Translations under genes and position numbers: made by a program
In this document: in pieces, positions 1 to 8,641 of the stretch
Position numbering within the stretch: position 1 is the first letter of the stretch
How the letters are laid out: every line of letters begins with the position of its first letter
Assembly: GCA_002838945.1 (NCBI GenBank)
Contig: PGXB01000026.1
Coordinates: 1-49,282 of the forward strand
DNA: 49,282 nucleotides
DNA from: a candidate division Zixibacteria bacterium HGW-Zixibacteria-1
GTDB lineage: Bacteria > Zixibacteria > MSB-5A5 > GN15 > PGXB01
Direction: 5' to 3'
The notes under the pieces: model-generated
Database searches by the model: none
Told to the model about the DNA's origin: nothing
What the model saw: the letters and a program-made list of their open reading frames with translations, nothing else

Positions 1-17
1 ATCTATAATAATACTCC

Positions 18-116
18 GAGAAAATGTCTGGACTTTCAAACACCGTCTGAAGTATTTTTAGAGCAATTGTTGCACTTCAAATGTGAATCCACCTTCCCGT
101 TTCCACGGGAATGACA
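18..116 (+). repeat. Left copy of a terminal inverted repeat containing a hairpin
   Basis: These 99 bases match the reverse complement of 49184-49282 at 95 positions, and 18-99 match exactly. The inner end holds a hairpin with stem 94-100/105-111 (TTCCCGT/ACGGGAA) and loop TTCC. Three of the four differences lie in this loop and the closing pair. The closing pair is T-A here and C-G in the other copy, so pairing is kept. This looks like a dispersed palindromic intergenic repeat at which the assembly stopped. It lies downstream of the SulP stop codon and contains no gene. Confidence 0.85.
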
Positions 117-184
117 AGCGGGGTGCCCTCGACCGGTTATTAAGATTTATGAATTTCACAAAAGAGAAATTGACTGAAATCATT

Positions 185-2377
185 TTACCAGCGGGGTTTG
201 CCGCCGCTGTCGCCGTCCAGGTAGACCACTTCCAGAAGCGGGCAGGGAGCCTCATCCGATCCGATATGCGCCTCGCGGTGCAGGGCATCGATGGCCCTGG
301 CTACGTTGCGGAAAAGCTGGTTCTCCCCGATTTTCTCATAAAGATGTGTCCGCCGCATGACGTCGAGAACCGAATCATTCAGCCCCGTTACCGAAACGCC
401 CAGGCCGTTTTCGCGGAGCCGGTCGGCCAGAAGCGAGAGGATATCCTCACCCGAGGCATCGAGCTCGTTGATGCCGTTGCCGACGATGATGACCTGTTTC
501 AGGTGGGGCATCGAAGATACCAGCTCGAGAATTTTATCTTCAAGGTAATTCGTGTTGGCAAAAAACAGGGAGCCGTTGTACCGAACCACCGCCAGGTGTT
601 TGCATCGCGCCAGGCCGAAACGCTCGCTGTTGCGCCAGGTTCCGTCGGGGTGTTTCGCGAGCAGCGCAATATCCGGTTTCATGTTACGCAGCATATACAA
701 TCCGAGCGACAGAATGACGCCGACCATTATGCCCCACTCGAGATGCGGCGCGAATCCCAGCGTCAGGACAAACGTGATCAGGCCGATAATGCCGTCATAT
801 TTCTGCGCTTTCCAGGAATGAATGAATCCCTTCACATTCAGCAGGCCGATCACCGCCATCATGATGATGGCGGCCAGAACCGCCTGCGGCAGATAGTACA
901 GCAGCGGCGTCAGAAAAATCAGCACGATCACCACGACCAGACTGCTGACGACATTCGACAACCCGCTCACCGCGCCCGACTGGATATTCACCGCCGACCG
1001 CGAAAACGAGCCCGATACGGCATAACTCTGGAAAAACGAGCCGACAATATTGGACATGCCCTGACCGATCAATTCCTGGTTGGGATCAAGCCTCTGCCCC
1101 GTCCGGGCGGCCATCGCCTTGGCAATCGAGATGGCTTCCATAAAGCCCAGAAGAGATATGATAATGGCGATCGGCAATAAATTAAAAGCTACCGAGGTAT
1201 CAAATTTGGGAAAAATCAGTGACGGTAAACCACGCGGGATATTTCCGACGACACTTCCGCCGCAGGCCATCCTGACGGCGGCGCTGTCGATGCGCCTGTT
1301 CCCCACCAGAAGCCGCCAGTTATATTGATCATATTGCATCCCGGCAATATTGGTCTGAAGATCATAAAACTCCATGGCACCATCGTGGGTCCCGGTTGAC
1401 TTCAGGTGTATCATCCATAATTGCTGCTTCAGCAGCTGGTTCCGCTCTTTCAATTCCTCGATTTCGATATTCAAAAGCGATAATTCATTATGAACCGAAG
1501 CGGCCGCCAGAGAATTTTCGCCATAGACACCGACAGCCTTTTTCATATCCGCACCGAGTTGAATTCTTTGATCGACCAGTTCCTGAATCCTGTCAACGGT
1601 CTCATTAAATTGATTTATGGTCCTGACGGCCTCATGGCTCTTTATCTGATTCAATTTCATGGCGCAATTATGTTCAAAACCGGTCGCCCAGGAAATAATC
1701 GTTGTCACTCCCACCGCAACCAGAACATATGGCAGCCGCGGATTTATCCGGCGTATGGCATACATGATAATAAAGGCCAGAATGGCCAGACCGAGGGTCG
1801 GCCAGTGCGTAAAATACCACGCCGCCCTGAATATATTATAGACGGTTTCATATTGATGTTCGGCTTGGACGACATTGACACCGAAAATTTTGGCCAACTG
1901 TGATGAGGCAATAATCAGCGCCGCCGCATTGGTAAAACCGTTCACCACCGGGTGCGACAGGAAATTGACGACCAGCCCAAGCCTTAAAACGCCCAGCAGA
2001 AGCTGGAAAAGTCCGACCAGCAGAGCCAGGAGAATGGCATAGGCCACAAACATCTCGCTTCCGGCCGTGGCCAGCGGTTCCAGCGCCGTGGCCGTCATCA
2101 ATGAAACAACGGCAACCGGTCCTGTGGCAAGCTGCCGGCTGGACCCGAACAGGGATGCTACCAAAGGTGGTAAAAAGGCGGCATATAAGCCGTAATATGC
2201 GGGCAGGCCGGCCAGTTGCGCATAAGCCATCGACTGCGGAACCAGAACCAGTGCCACCGTGATGCCGGAGACAAAATCCAGTCGGAAGTGATGTATGGTA
2301 TAGCCCTTAAACCATTCCAGAAACGGCAGGAATCTTGCTATAATCGGCTTTCGGGAATTGCGGCTATTATTGGACAT
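185..2377 (-). CDS. SulP-family anion (sulfate/bicarbonate-type) transporter with coiled-coil insert and STAS domain
   Basis: This is a 730-residue inner-membrane transporter of the SulP/SLC26 family. The N-terminal half has the family pattern (LVPQSMAYAQLAGLP near 45-59, then YYGLYAAFLPP), followed by many hydrophobic segments. A C-terminal cytoplasmic STAS domain occupies about 593-700. The substrate could be sulfate, bicarbonate or another anion; sequence alone does not decide. It is longer than the usual 550-600 residues because about 135 residues (roughly 236-372) are inserted between the segment ending ISWATGF and the conserved IPRGLPSL motif. The insert is polar and shows heptad-like stretches typical of coiled coil. 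The gene is divergent from a two-component cluster starting at 2755, which suggests a functional link. The start at 2377 gives a complete N-terminus. Confidence 0.9.
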   Translation of the reverse strand: MSNNSRNSRKPIIARFLPFLEWFKGYTIHHFRLDFVSGITVALVLVPQSMAYAQLAGLPAYYGLYAAFLPPLVASLFGSSRQLATGPVAVVSLMTATALEPLATAGSEMFVAYAILLALLVGLFQLLLGVLRLGLVVNFLSHPVVNGFTNAAALIIASSQLAKIFGVNVVQAEHQYETVYNIFRAAWYFTHWPTLGLAILAFIIMYAIRRINPRLPYVLVAVGVTTIISWATGFEHNCAMKLNQIKSHEAVRTINQFNETVDRIQELVDQRIQLGADMKKAVGVYGENSLAAASVHNELSLLNIEIEELKERNQLLKQQLWMIHLKSTGTHDGAMEFYDLQTNIAGMQYDQYNWRLLVGNRRIDSAAVRMACGGSVVGNIPRGLPSLIFPKFDTSVAFNLLPIAIIISLLGFMEAISIAKAMAARTGQRLDPNQELIGQGMSNIVGSFFQSYAVSGSFSRSAVNIQSGAVSGLSNVVSSLVVVIVLIFLTPLLYYLPQAVLAAIIMMAVIGLLNVKGFIHSWKAQKYDGIIGLITFVLTLGFAPHLEWGIMVGVILSLGLYMLRNMKPDIALLAKHPDGTWRNSERFGLARCKHLAVVRYNGSLFFANTNYLEDKILELVSSMPHLKQVIIVGNGINELDASGEDILSLLADRLRENGLGVSVTGLNDSVLDVMRRTHLYEKIGENQLFRNVARAIDALHREAHIGSDEAPCPLLEVVYLDGDSGGKPRW

Positions 2378-2754
2378 AAGCCTTACTGCTTTCGCCGGAC
2401 AACCACATCAGTGGCCGATATTTCATGCCGAATCCATGTCGGCAGGAGCATTCTAAAAGTATTAAAATTGCCTTCACACACAAATCAAATCTTTTATCAG
2501 TTCCATTGATATCAAAATTGCAAATTATGGGATTATCCCCAACATCGCAAGTCAAATTTCACCTTCACTGCCTCCCATCATTATTTTCGGTTTTTTTCTC
2601 TATTTTTTACCCCATTATTATAAGAAAAATGAAAATCGCCAATTTTGCGGATGTTCCGATTTGTCCACAAAAAAATGGATTCTGGCTTGCCAAAACATTC
2701 AAGTAATATTATTTTCAATTATGGGCGGCTTAATGGCTGGAAAGGGATAAACCT
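2378..2754. promoter_or_regulatory. Divergent intergenic region between SulP and the signalling cluster
   Basis: This AT-rich spacer of 377 bases must hold the promoters of both divergent genes. No convincing gene is present. A short inverted repeat, TGCCGA (2426-2431) with TCGGCA (2439-2444), lies about 50 bases upstream of the SulP start. No strong -35/-10 pair was recognised for SulP. For the plus-strand cluster a weak sigma-54-like element is listed separately. Confidence 0.5.
2676..2690 (+). promoter_or_regulatory. Weak candidate sigma-54 (-24/-12) promoter
   Basis: TGGATTCTGGCTTGC has the diagnostic GG-N10-GC spacing (GG 2677-2678, GC 2689-2690) and a good -12 part (TTGC). The -24 part is TGGATT rather than TGGCAC. 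It lies about 65 bases before the start at 2755. The call is tentative and depends mainly on spacing and on sigma-54 activators being encoded nearby. Confidence 0.3.
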
Positions 2755-4011
2755 GTGGCAATAATTTCTATTTTCAGCGGTTCGTTTTGCCGCGGCGATG
2801 AAATCGCCGAAAAAACAGCACAAACCCTTGGTTATAAAAGGATCGATGAAATCCTGATCACCGAGGCAAGCTCCGAATTCGATATTCCGGAGAAGAAACT
2901 TCAGCAAACCCTTCAGGGTGAAACTCCCACCTTGAACAAAATAACCCGGGAAAGAGAAAAAAATATTGCCTTTCTTAAAATGGCTCTGGCGAAACTCATT
3001 CTGGAAGATAGTTGTGTAATCCTCGGCTCCGCCGCGCATCTTCTGCCGCGAAATATCACCCATATACTTCGGGTATGCGTTATTGCCGATTTTGCTTACC
3101 GTGTCGAGCAGGCAATTCAATCCCTGTCCATTCCAAAAGGAAAAGCGGAAGGCATGATACACGGTTATGATTCAAAGATGCGACAATGGACCGGCCAGCT
3201 GGTTGATTCCACCCCTTATGACTCAAAAATATATGATATTGTCATTCCAATTCACGATATGTCGATTGATCAGGCCGTGGAGATTATTAAAAAATATGCC
3301 GGCAGCGACCAGCTGAAAACGACACCGAGGTCACAAAGCTCCGCCGAGGATTTCCTGCTGAGTGCAAAAATCAATCTGACTCTGACGAAAGCGGGCTATG
3401 ATCTTGAGGTTTTCTCGGAAAACGGAAATGTAACGTTGCTGATCGACCACGAAGTGATCCGGATGAAGCAGCATCAGGAGAAATTGATCCAGATTACCCG
3501 GGGTATCGAAGGTGTCACCGACGTGAATGTCCGCCCGGGCCCCAAATTCCAGGCATCATCGACCAACCCCTGGGCCAATATGGATCTGCCGCCCAGAATT
3601 TTGCTGGTCGATGATGAGAAGGAATTCGTCCAGACACTTTCGGAGAGACTCCAGACACGCAACCTGGAATCCTCGATTGTCTATGACGGCGAGCAGGCAA
3701 TTGATTTTGTCAGCAGGAACCAGACTGATGTTATGGTCCTTGATTTGATGATGCCGGGAATAAACGGTATCGAGGTCCTTCGCCGCGTCAAAAAAGATTA
3801 TCCCAATGTCGAGGTGATTATTCTTACCGGGCATGGTTCCGAAAAGGAAAAAGCCATCTCGGAAGAACTGGGGGCATTTGCCTATTTGCAAAAACCGGTC
3901 GATATCGATATTCTCGCCAAGGTGATGCGGGACGCCTATCAGAAAATCAGTCGTCTGAAGGCCGACACAACCGAGGACCCGGAAAACCGGTCGAAACCGG
4001 ATTCGGAATGA
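2755..4011 (+). CDS. Cytidylate-kinase-like / BON-like / response-regulator receiver fusion
   Basis: This 418-residue soluble protein has three parts. Residues 1-185 resemble the cytidylate kinase-like family (Cytidylate_kin2): a beta strand followed by GSFCRGDEIAEK in place of a standard P-loop, where the missing lysine is typical of that family. Residues about 199-265 look like a BON domain (ISxxTRGIEGVTDVNV-type ending). Residues 281-395 are a receiver domain with acidic pair D286/D287, phosphoacceptor D330 in VLDLMMPG and K380 in LQKP. No DNA-binding domain is present, so phosphorylation may control the kinase-like part or a partner. The start is GTG at 2755, preceded by GGAAAGGGA at a proper distance; ATGs further upstream are out of frame and stop at once. 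It is the first gene of a plus-strand cluster. The actual kinase substrate is unknown. Confidence 0.8.
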   Translation: MAIISIFSGSFCRGDEIAEKTAQTLGYKRIDEILITEASSEFDIPEKKLQQTLQGETPTLNKITREREKNIAFLKMALAKLILEDSCVILGSAAHLLPRNITHILRVCVIADFAYRVEQAIQSLSIPKGKAEGMIHGYDSKMRQWTGQLVDSTPYDSKIYDIVIPIHDMSIDQAVEIIKKYAGSDQLKTTPRSQSSAEDFLLSAKINLTLTKAGYDLEVFSENGNVTLLIDHEVIRMKQHQEKLIQITRGIEGVTDVNVRPGPKFQASSTNPWANMDLPPRILLVDDEKEFVQTLSERLQTRNLESSIVYDGEQAIDFVSRNQTDVMVLDLMMPGINGIEVLRRVKKDYPNVEVIILTGHGSEKEKAISEELGAFAYLQKPVDIDILAKVMRDAYQKISRLKADTTEDPENRSKPDSE

Positions 4012-4044
4012 CTGTAATGTTTTAATAATTTATTTGCGGAACAT

Positions 4045-5775
4045 ATGACAGATTCTTCCTGGGAAAAAGGTATCGGTGAATCGGAAAGCAGCATGGTCCC
4101 AACCGGTGAGGGGCTGCCGCGCTACCGAAAACTCCGACGGCGTTCGGTGATCGCCACATCGCTGGTTGCACTGGCGCCGCTTATTATTATGGTCATCATT
4201 AACTTTTATCAGGATAAAGAGGCCTATATCGCCGAAAGCCGTTATGCCGTTACCCGCATATTATCCAATACCAAGAGGAATCTTGAATTTATTATCGAGG
4301 AGCGCCGGTCGGCGCTGTCGCTTATTCTTAACGAACAGCCTTATCAGAAACTGACCAGTCCCGAAGGGTTGAAGTCGATTCAAAAAAATCTGAACAATTC
4401 ATTCGGCGGCTTTGTCGATCTTGGCGTTATTAATGCCGACGGCATCCAGACCAATTATATCGGGCCCTATGAATTGGTCGGCCGCAACTACCGGGATCAG
4501 GCCTGGTTCAGTGAGGTGCTGGTGAGGGGAGTCTATGTCAGCGATGTCTTTCTGGGACATCGCAAACTTCCCCATTTCGTGATTGCCTTCAAACATGAAA
4601 TCGATGAGAGCAGTTTCTTCGTTTTCCGGGCTACCATCGACATGTCGCTTCTGAGCGAGCAGATAACGACCACCCAGCTTGACCAGAACACCGATGTTTT
4701 CATCGTCAACAGTGACGGTATCCTCCAGACACCCTCCGTTTTCTATGGTGAAGTCATGGAGAAAATGAGCATCCCTGTTCCCAAAAGAATTCAACTGGTC
4801 GAGACGGTCGACGAGTTCAATGAAAACGGACGTATGAACACGAGGGGTTTTTCATACATAAAAGGAACACCGTTTATATTGATGGTGCTGAAGCAGCACG
4901 AGAATATTTATATACACTGGGCCTATCATCGTGCCGGTATAATCTGGTTTCTCCTTCTGAGTATCGTCCTGATCTTGATTGTGATATTTTATGGCGCCGG
5001 TCATACCGTCAAACGGCTCCGTGAGCTTGACCGCCGGCGGGCTAAAATATTCCACAATATCGAGTACACCAATAAAATGGCAACCGTCGGGCGCATGGCC
5101 GCCGGGGTTGCTCATGAGATAAACAATCCGCTGGCAATTATTAATGAAAAGGCCGGTCTGCTCGAGGATCTCATCACCCACACAAAAGATTTTCCCAGCC
5201 GCGATAAATTCATGGCCATCACCAATTCCATCACCAATTCGGTCGAACGGTGCAGTAAAGTCACGCGGCGGCTTCTGGGTTTTGCCAAACGGATGGAGAA
5301 CAAGGTCGAGACCATCGACCTTGGCGATCTTCTCCGGGAAGTGGTCGGCTTTCAGAGCACCGAAATCAAGCACCGCAATATCATAATCGGTTACAATTTC
5401 CAGGAAAATATCCCGACTATTCAGAGCGATCGGGGCCAGCTTCAGCAGGTCTTTCTTAACATTATAAATAACGCCTTTGCGGCGGTTGACAACGGCGGAT
5501 CCATCGATATCGCCATTGCCGAGGCGGACGGCAAGAGAATTGCCGTTACCGTCACTGATAACGGTGTCGGTATTCCCAAAGATGAGCTGGAACATATATT
5601 CGAACCATTCTACTCGACCAAAGGGGAATTCGGGACCGGCCTGGGATTGTCCATAACGCAGGATATTGTCCAGAAACTGGGCGGAGAAATAATAGTGGAA
5701 AGCGAACCCGGTAAAGGCACTGATTTTAAGGTCATACTGCCGACTGCGGGCCGAGTCATTCCCTATCAGGGGTAA
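4045..5775 (+). CDS. Sensor histidine kinase with extracytoplasmic Cache domain
   Basis: This is a 576-residue inner-membrane kinase. TM1 is at about 33-53, followed by a dCache-type sensor loop (about 54-297) with the conserved stretches GFVDLGVINADG, YIGPYEL and RNYRDQAWF. TM2 is at about 298-318. The cytoplasmic part has a HisKA domain with H357 in GVAHEINNPL and a HATPase with N-box NIINNAFAAV, G1 box DNGVGI (506-511) and GTGLGLS (530-536). All catalytic boxes look intact. Cache domains usually sense small molecules such as organic anions. The sensor part is clearly paralogous to the kinase encoded at 19056. It lies 33 bases after the kinase/receiver fusion and 3 bases before a receiver gene, so these products are likely partners. 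Confidence 0.93.
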   Translation: MTDSSWEKGIGESESSMVPTGEGLPRYRKLRRRSVIATSLVALAPLIIMVIINFYQDKEAYIAESRYAVTRILSNTKRNLEFIIEERRSALSLILNEQPYQKLTSPEGLKSIQKNLNNSFGGFVDLGVINADGIQTNYIGPYELVGRNYRDQAWFSEVLVRGVYVSDVFLGHRKLPHFVIAFKHEIDESSFFVFRATIDMSLLSEQITTTQLDQNTDVFIVNSDGILQTPSVFYGEVMEKMSIPVPKRIQLVETVDEFNENGRMNTRGFSYIKGTPFILMVLKQHENIYIHWAYHRAGIIWFLLLSIVLILIVIFYGAGHTVKRLRELDRRRAKIFHNIEYTNKMATVGRMAAGVAHEINNPLAIINEKAGLLEDLITHTKDFPSRDKFMAITNSITNSVERCSKVTRRLLGFAKRMENKVETIDLGDLLREVVGFQSTEIKHRNIIIGYNFQENIPTIQSDRGQLQQVFLNIINNAFAAVDNGGSIDIAIAEADGKRIAVTVTDNGVGIPKDELEHIFEPFYSTKGEFGTGLGLSITQDIVQKLGGEIIVESEPGKGTDFKVILPTAGRVIPYQG

Positions 5776-5778
5776 ACT

Positions 5779-6144
5779 ATGGGTCTATTTAGAGTATTAC
5801 TTGTCGATGATGAAGAAGAACTGGTTACGACCTTGCAGGAGCGTCTCACCTATCGTGACATCGATGCCGAATACAGTCTGACCGGCGCCGATGCAATTCA
5901 GAAAATGCGCAAACGGCGTTTTAATATAGTCGTCCTCGATTTGAAATTGCCGGGAATCAGCGGTATCGAGACCCTGCGCGTTCTGAAAAGCGAATTCCCC
6001 AAGGTCCCCATCATTCTGATAACCGGTCATGGATCACCGGAAACTACCGATGATTTACCGAAAGGGGCTTATGAGTACCTTCCCAAACCGATCAATATCG
6101 ACAGATTGGTAGCAGTCATGAAGGAGGCGCTGGCAGCCCAATGA
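5779..6144 (+). CDS. Single-domain response regulator (CheY-like)
   Basis: This 121-residue protein consists of one receiver domain. It has the acidic pocket D10/D11, phosphoacceptor D54 in VLDLKLPG, T82 in LITGHGS and K103 in LPKP. There is no output domain, so it probably works by protein-protein contact or as a phosphorelay intermediate. It follows the Cache kinase gene by 3 bases and overlaps the next gene by 4 (ATGA), indicating translational coupling. Confidence 0.93.
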   Translation: MGLFRVLLVDDEEELVTTLQERLTYRDIDAEYSLTGADAIQKMRKRRFNIVVLDLKLPGISGIETLRVLKSEFPKVPIILITGHGSPETTDDLPKGAYEYLPKPINIDRLVAVMKEALAAQ

Positions 6145-6812
6145 CGGATGATAAAAAGGAGGCCTCCTCGCCGTTCAATGAGGAGGAGGCGCTGCGATTC
6201 TTCGGGATCATTACGGCTTCGGTCACGCATGAGCTGAATAATATCCTTTCCATAATCGATCAATCGGCGGGCCTGGTCGAGGATTTCATGGCCGCTCCCT
6301 CCGGCGGCATGGCCCTGACCGAGGAAAAACTGAAACAGATTACGGCCAAAATCAGAAAAAACTCACAGCGGGGAATCGGCGTCGTCAAACACTTGAACTC
6401 CTTTGCCCACAGTACCGATGAGCCGGATGCGGCCTTCAATGCCAACACGATGCTTGAAAACTGGGGCGCCCTGACAAAACGATTTGCGGATCTCAAAGCG
6501 GTTGTCATGGAACTGGATATCCCGCAGGCGCCAATCGAGATTAAAGCTGATGCCTACCTGGTAAGGAAAATCCTCTATGAGGCGCTCAAGGAATTACTCT
6601 TATCGGCGCAGAAAGACGATCTGGTGAAAATATCCTTAAAATCGGAGAGCGCCGATGCCGTTATTATTATGGAAGGAAAACTGACTGATATAAAGAGTGA
6701 TATGAACAGCGCTTATCTTGAAAATATTACCGCCTTTGCGGGAGGAACGCTGAAAACTGTCTCCGAAAGTTCCGGAATAAAATTTTATTTCAGCTTCCCG
6801 CTGGCGGTTTAA
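6141..6812 (+). CDS. Histidine-kinase-like protein with phosphoacceptor helix but no recognisable ATPase
   Basis: This is a 223-residue soluble protein. Residues about 16-85 form a HisKA-like dimerisation domain with H30 in SVTHELNNIL. The following helix (QSAGLVEDF) resembles the equivalent part of the neighbouring Cache kinase (EKAGLLEDL). The remaining ~130 residues have the length of a small HATPase fold but lack N-box asparagine, G1 DxGxG and G2 GxGLGL motifs, so ATP binding is not expected. It could act as a histidine phosphotransferase, phosphatase or dimer partner for the receivers on either side. It overlaps the previous gene by 4 bases. Confidence 0.75.
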   Translation: MTDDKKEASSPFNEEEALRFFGIITASVTHELNNILSIIDQSAGLVEDFMAAPSGGMALTEEKLKQITAKIRKNSQRGIGVVKHLNSFAHSTDEPDAAFNANTMLENWGALTKRFADLKAVVMELDIPQAPIEIKADAYLVRKILYEALKELLLSAQKDDLVKISLKSESADAVIIMEGKLTDIKSDMNSAYLENITAFAGGTLKTVSESSGIKFYFSFPLAV

Positions 6813-6859
6813 CTGTTTTCATGGGATTGTATATAACAGCACTCTGAAAGGAAATAGAT

Positions 6860-7291
6860 ATGGCCAATGTCAAAGTTTTAATAGTTGACGATGAAGAGGA
6901 TTTTCGCGACATCTTATCTCAGCGGATGATCGCCCGCGGTTTCGATGTGGAAACCGCCGAAAACGGTTTCAAAGCCATCGAGCTGGCTTCCCGGAAAAAC
7001 TTTGACGCTATTATCCTCGACCTGGCCATGCCCGAAATGGACGGCCTTCAAACTATGGAAAAACTGCTGGCCAAAGATGCGACGCTTCAGATTATCATGC
7101 TGACCGGTCAGGGTACGATACAGAAAGGGATCGAGGCGGTCAAAATGGGTGCCGCCGATTTTCTTGAAAAACCGGCCGAGATCGAAACCCTGGTTTCCAA
7201 AATTGAAGCTGCCCAGGCAAAAAAACTGGCTCTTTTCACTGAGGAACTTGACCAGAAAATTTCCAGCATCGCCAGGAAAAAAGGCTGGTAA
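6860..7291 (+). CDS. Single-domain response regulator with short C-terminal extension
   Basis: This 143-residue protein contains one receiver domain. The pocket is D10/D11, the phosphoacceptor is D54 in ILDLAMPEMDG, and T82 and K104 (LEKP) are present. About 25 extra basic, helical residues follow the domain and carry no recognisable output motif. A clear ribosome site (GAAAGGAAA) precedes the ATG. It is the last gene of the cluster that starts at 2755 and the third receiver in it. Confidence 0.92.
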   Translation: MANVKVLIVDDEEDFRDILSQRMIARGFDVETAENGFKAIELASRKNFDAIILDLAMPEMDGLQTMEKLLAKDATLQIIMLTGQGTIQKGIEAVKMGAADFLEKPAEIETLVSKIEAAQAKKLALFTEELDQKISSIARKKGW

Positions 7292-7687
7292 AAATACTTG
7301 CCACGGGTCCGTTTTGGTTTCTTTCCGCACGCAGGACTTCATCCTGTCGGATGTTCTGACTATTATCCTTATCCGTATAGGCCGACCTTCTTTTTGATTA
7401 TTCCAATCAGGAACACTTTTTGCTCTAATCATATTCGATAAACATCCTAATCCGCTCCAAATACCATACTTATGGCGAAAATGGAGCCCGGATTTCGGGG
7501 CTCGAAGCTGGGACCTCGACATGAAAAATGCAATAATTTGCAGCCGGCGCTGAAAACCGGTGCGATACCAGCCAGATCGCGAATTTCTCCCTGCCGGTAT
7601 GACTGAGCCCCGGCAATAAAAATAGCCACATTCGACACTTCACCCATAGAACAGGTGATCTGCCGGCAAAAGATTAGAGGCCGACTT
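7292..7687. other. Intergenic region without a supported gene
   Basis: No convincing coding sequence is present in these ~396 bases on either strand. A small hairpin (stem GAGCCC 7484-7489 with GGGCTC 7498-7503) lies in the middle but has no T-tract. No clear terminator follows the receiver gene. The promoter of the OmpA-like gene should lie here but was not recognised. Confidence 0.5.
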
Positions 7688-8641
7688 ATGAAACTTATAA
7701 TTTATACCATCGTCAGCCTGGCTCTGCTTGCGGGAATCGCTCTCCCCCAGGAAGTAATCATCGCCGATTTTCCGCTGGGAGTCGGAGGCAGCGTAAACAA
7801 GGAATTATTCCAGCCATACATGACCGACCTGAAAGCAATCTCGGACACCCTGCAAAAGTACCCTCTCGCCCGGGCCATTGTTACGGGCGGTTCCGACGGC
7901 AATCAATACCGCGAAAATCATGACGCCAAGAATCCGTCCCTGGCGCTGGGCCGGGCGCATATTCTTCGTAATCTGTTGATCAATGAGTTCAAGGTCGATT
8001 CAACGCAAATTATTATTCAGTCCAATGATTCACAGGAGAAAGCAGCCCGTTTCCGCTATGCCGGGATTCGTGTCGATATGGACCTGCAGGATATAAGCTC
8101 CCGGCTTGCCAATGTCGAAAATCGCCCGCCCATTGAAAAACATTTCACCGAAGTGAAAGAGGTCCCCGGCAGTTTCACGGAAAATCTCGGCCTTCAGTTA
8201 TGCCTCGGAGTATCTTCTTCACCCTTCGGGGGAATCCCCACCGCCTCCGGTATCCTGACATATAAACAGTTCATACATGCCGAAGGCATCGTCGGGCACA
8301 CTTTCTGGAACGGCACCTTCGATTATTACGGCCAGGAGCTTGATACCCGGCGCCGTCTTGTCGGCGGAAACCTGATTATCTTCCCGTATGAGAATCTGCC
8401 GGTGGGCATCCTCGGCGGCTGGGTGCATATCGAGGAAATTTCTCAGGATTATTATGAGTATGTAAAATTATCCGAAGGACCGCTGCTCGGTTTGCGGGCC
8501 TACCCATTTAAGTTCCTTTCGGTTACGGGAGCATATAATCCCTCGATGCACCGTCGTGCCGATGATAATAAGTCGCGAGCAAAGAACGGCCAGTTTCTTT
8601 TCGCCGTTTCGACCCATATAGCCTTTGGAGGCGCCCGATGA
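7688..8641 (+). CDS. OmpA-like envelope protein with C-terminal beta-rich domain
   Basis: This 317-residue protein begins with a signal peptide (MKLIIYTIVSLALLAGIALP). Residues about 22-130 look like an OmpA C-terminal-type domain: a predicted strand, then TGGSDG, then LALGRAHILRNLL and a further strand (TQIIIQSND). The OmpA order at the N-terminal side is unusual. Residues about 160-317 are rich in aromatic/glycine strands that could form a barrel or a surface beta domain; the last residues (HIAFGGAR) are not a standard barrel end signal. The start at 7688 was chosen because AGAGG precedes it and the signal peptide begins there. It overlaps the next gene by 4 bases. Its specific role is not known. 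Confidence 0.7.
   Translation: MKLIIYTIVSLALLAGIALPQEVIIADFPLGVGGSVNKELFQPYMTDLKAISDTLQKYPLARAIVTGGSDGNQYRENHDAKNPSLALGRAHILRNLLINEFKVDSTQIIIQSNDSQEKAARFRYAGIRVDMDLQDISSRLANVENRPPIEKHFTEVKEVPGSFTENLGLQLCLGVSSSPFGGIPTASGILTYKQFIHAEGIVGHTFWNGTFDYYGQELDTRRRLVGGNLIIFPYENLPVGILGGWVHIEEISQDYYEYVKLSEGPLLGLRAYPFKFLSVTGAYNPSMHRRADDNKSRAKNGQFLFAVSTHIAFGGAR

Noticed and set aside
83-1180. Long open frame opposite the SulP gene
   Set aside because: It lies fully antisense to a well-supported transporter, has a biased Arg/His/Gln composition and matches no family; it is a shadow of the real gene.
7447-7647. Small open frame and tRNA-like GC hairpin in the 7292-7687 gap
   Set aside because: No cloverleaf can be formed around the GAGCCC/GGGCTC stem, and the peptide has no family resemblance or ribosome site.
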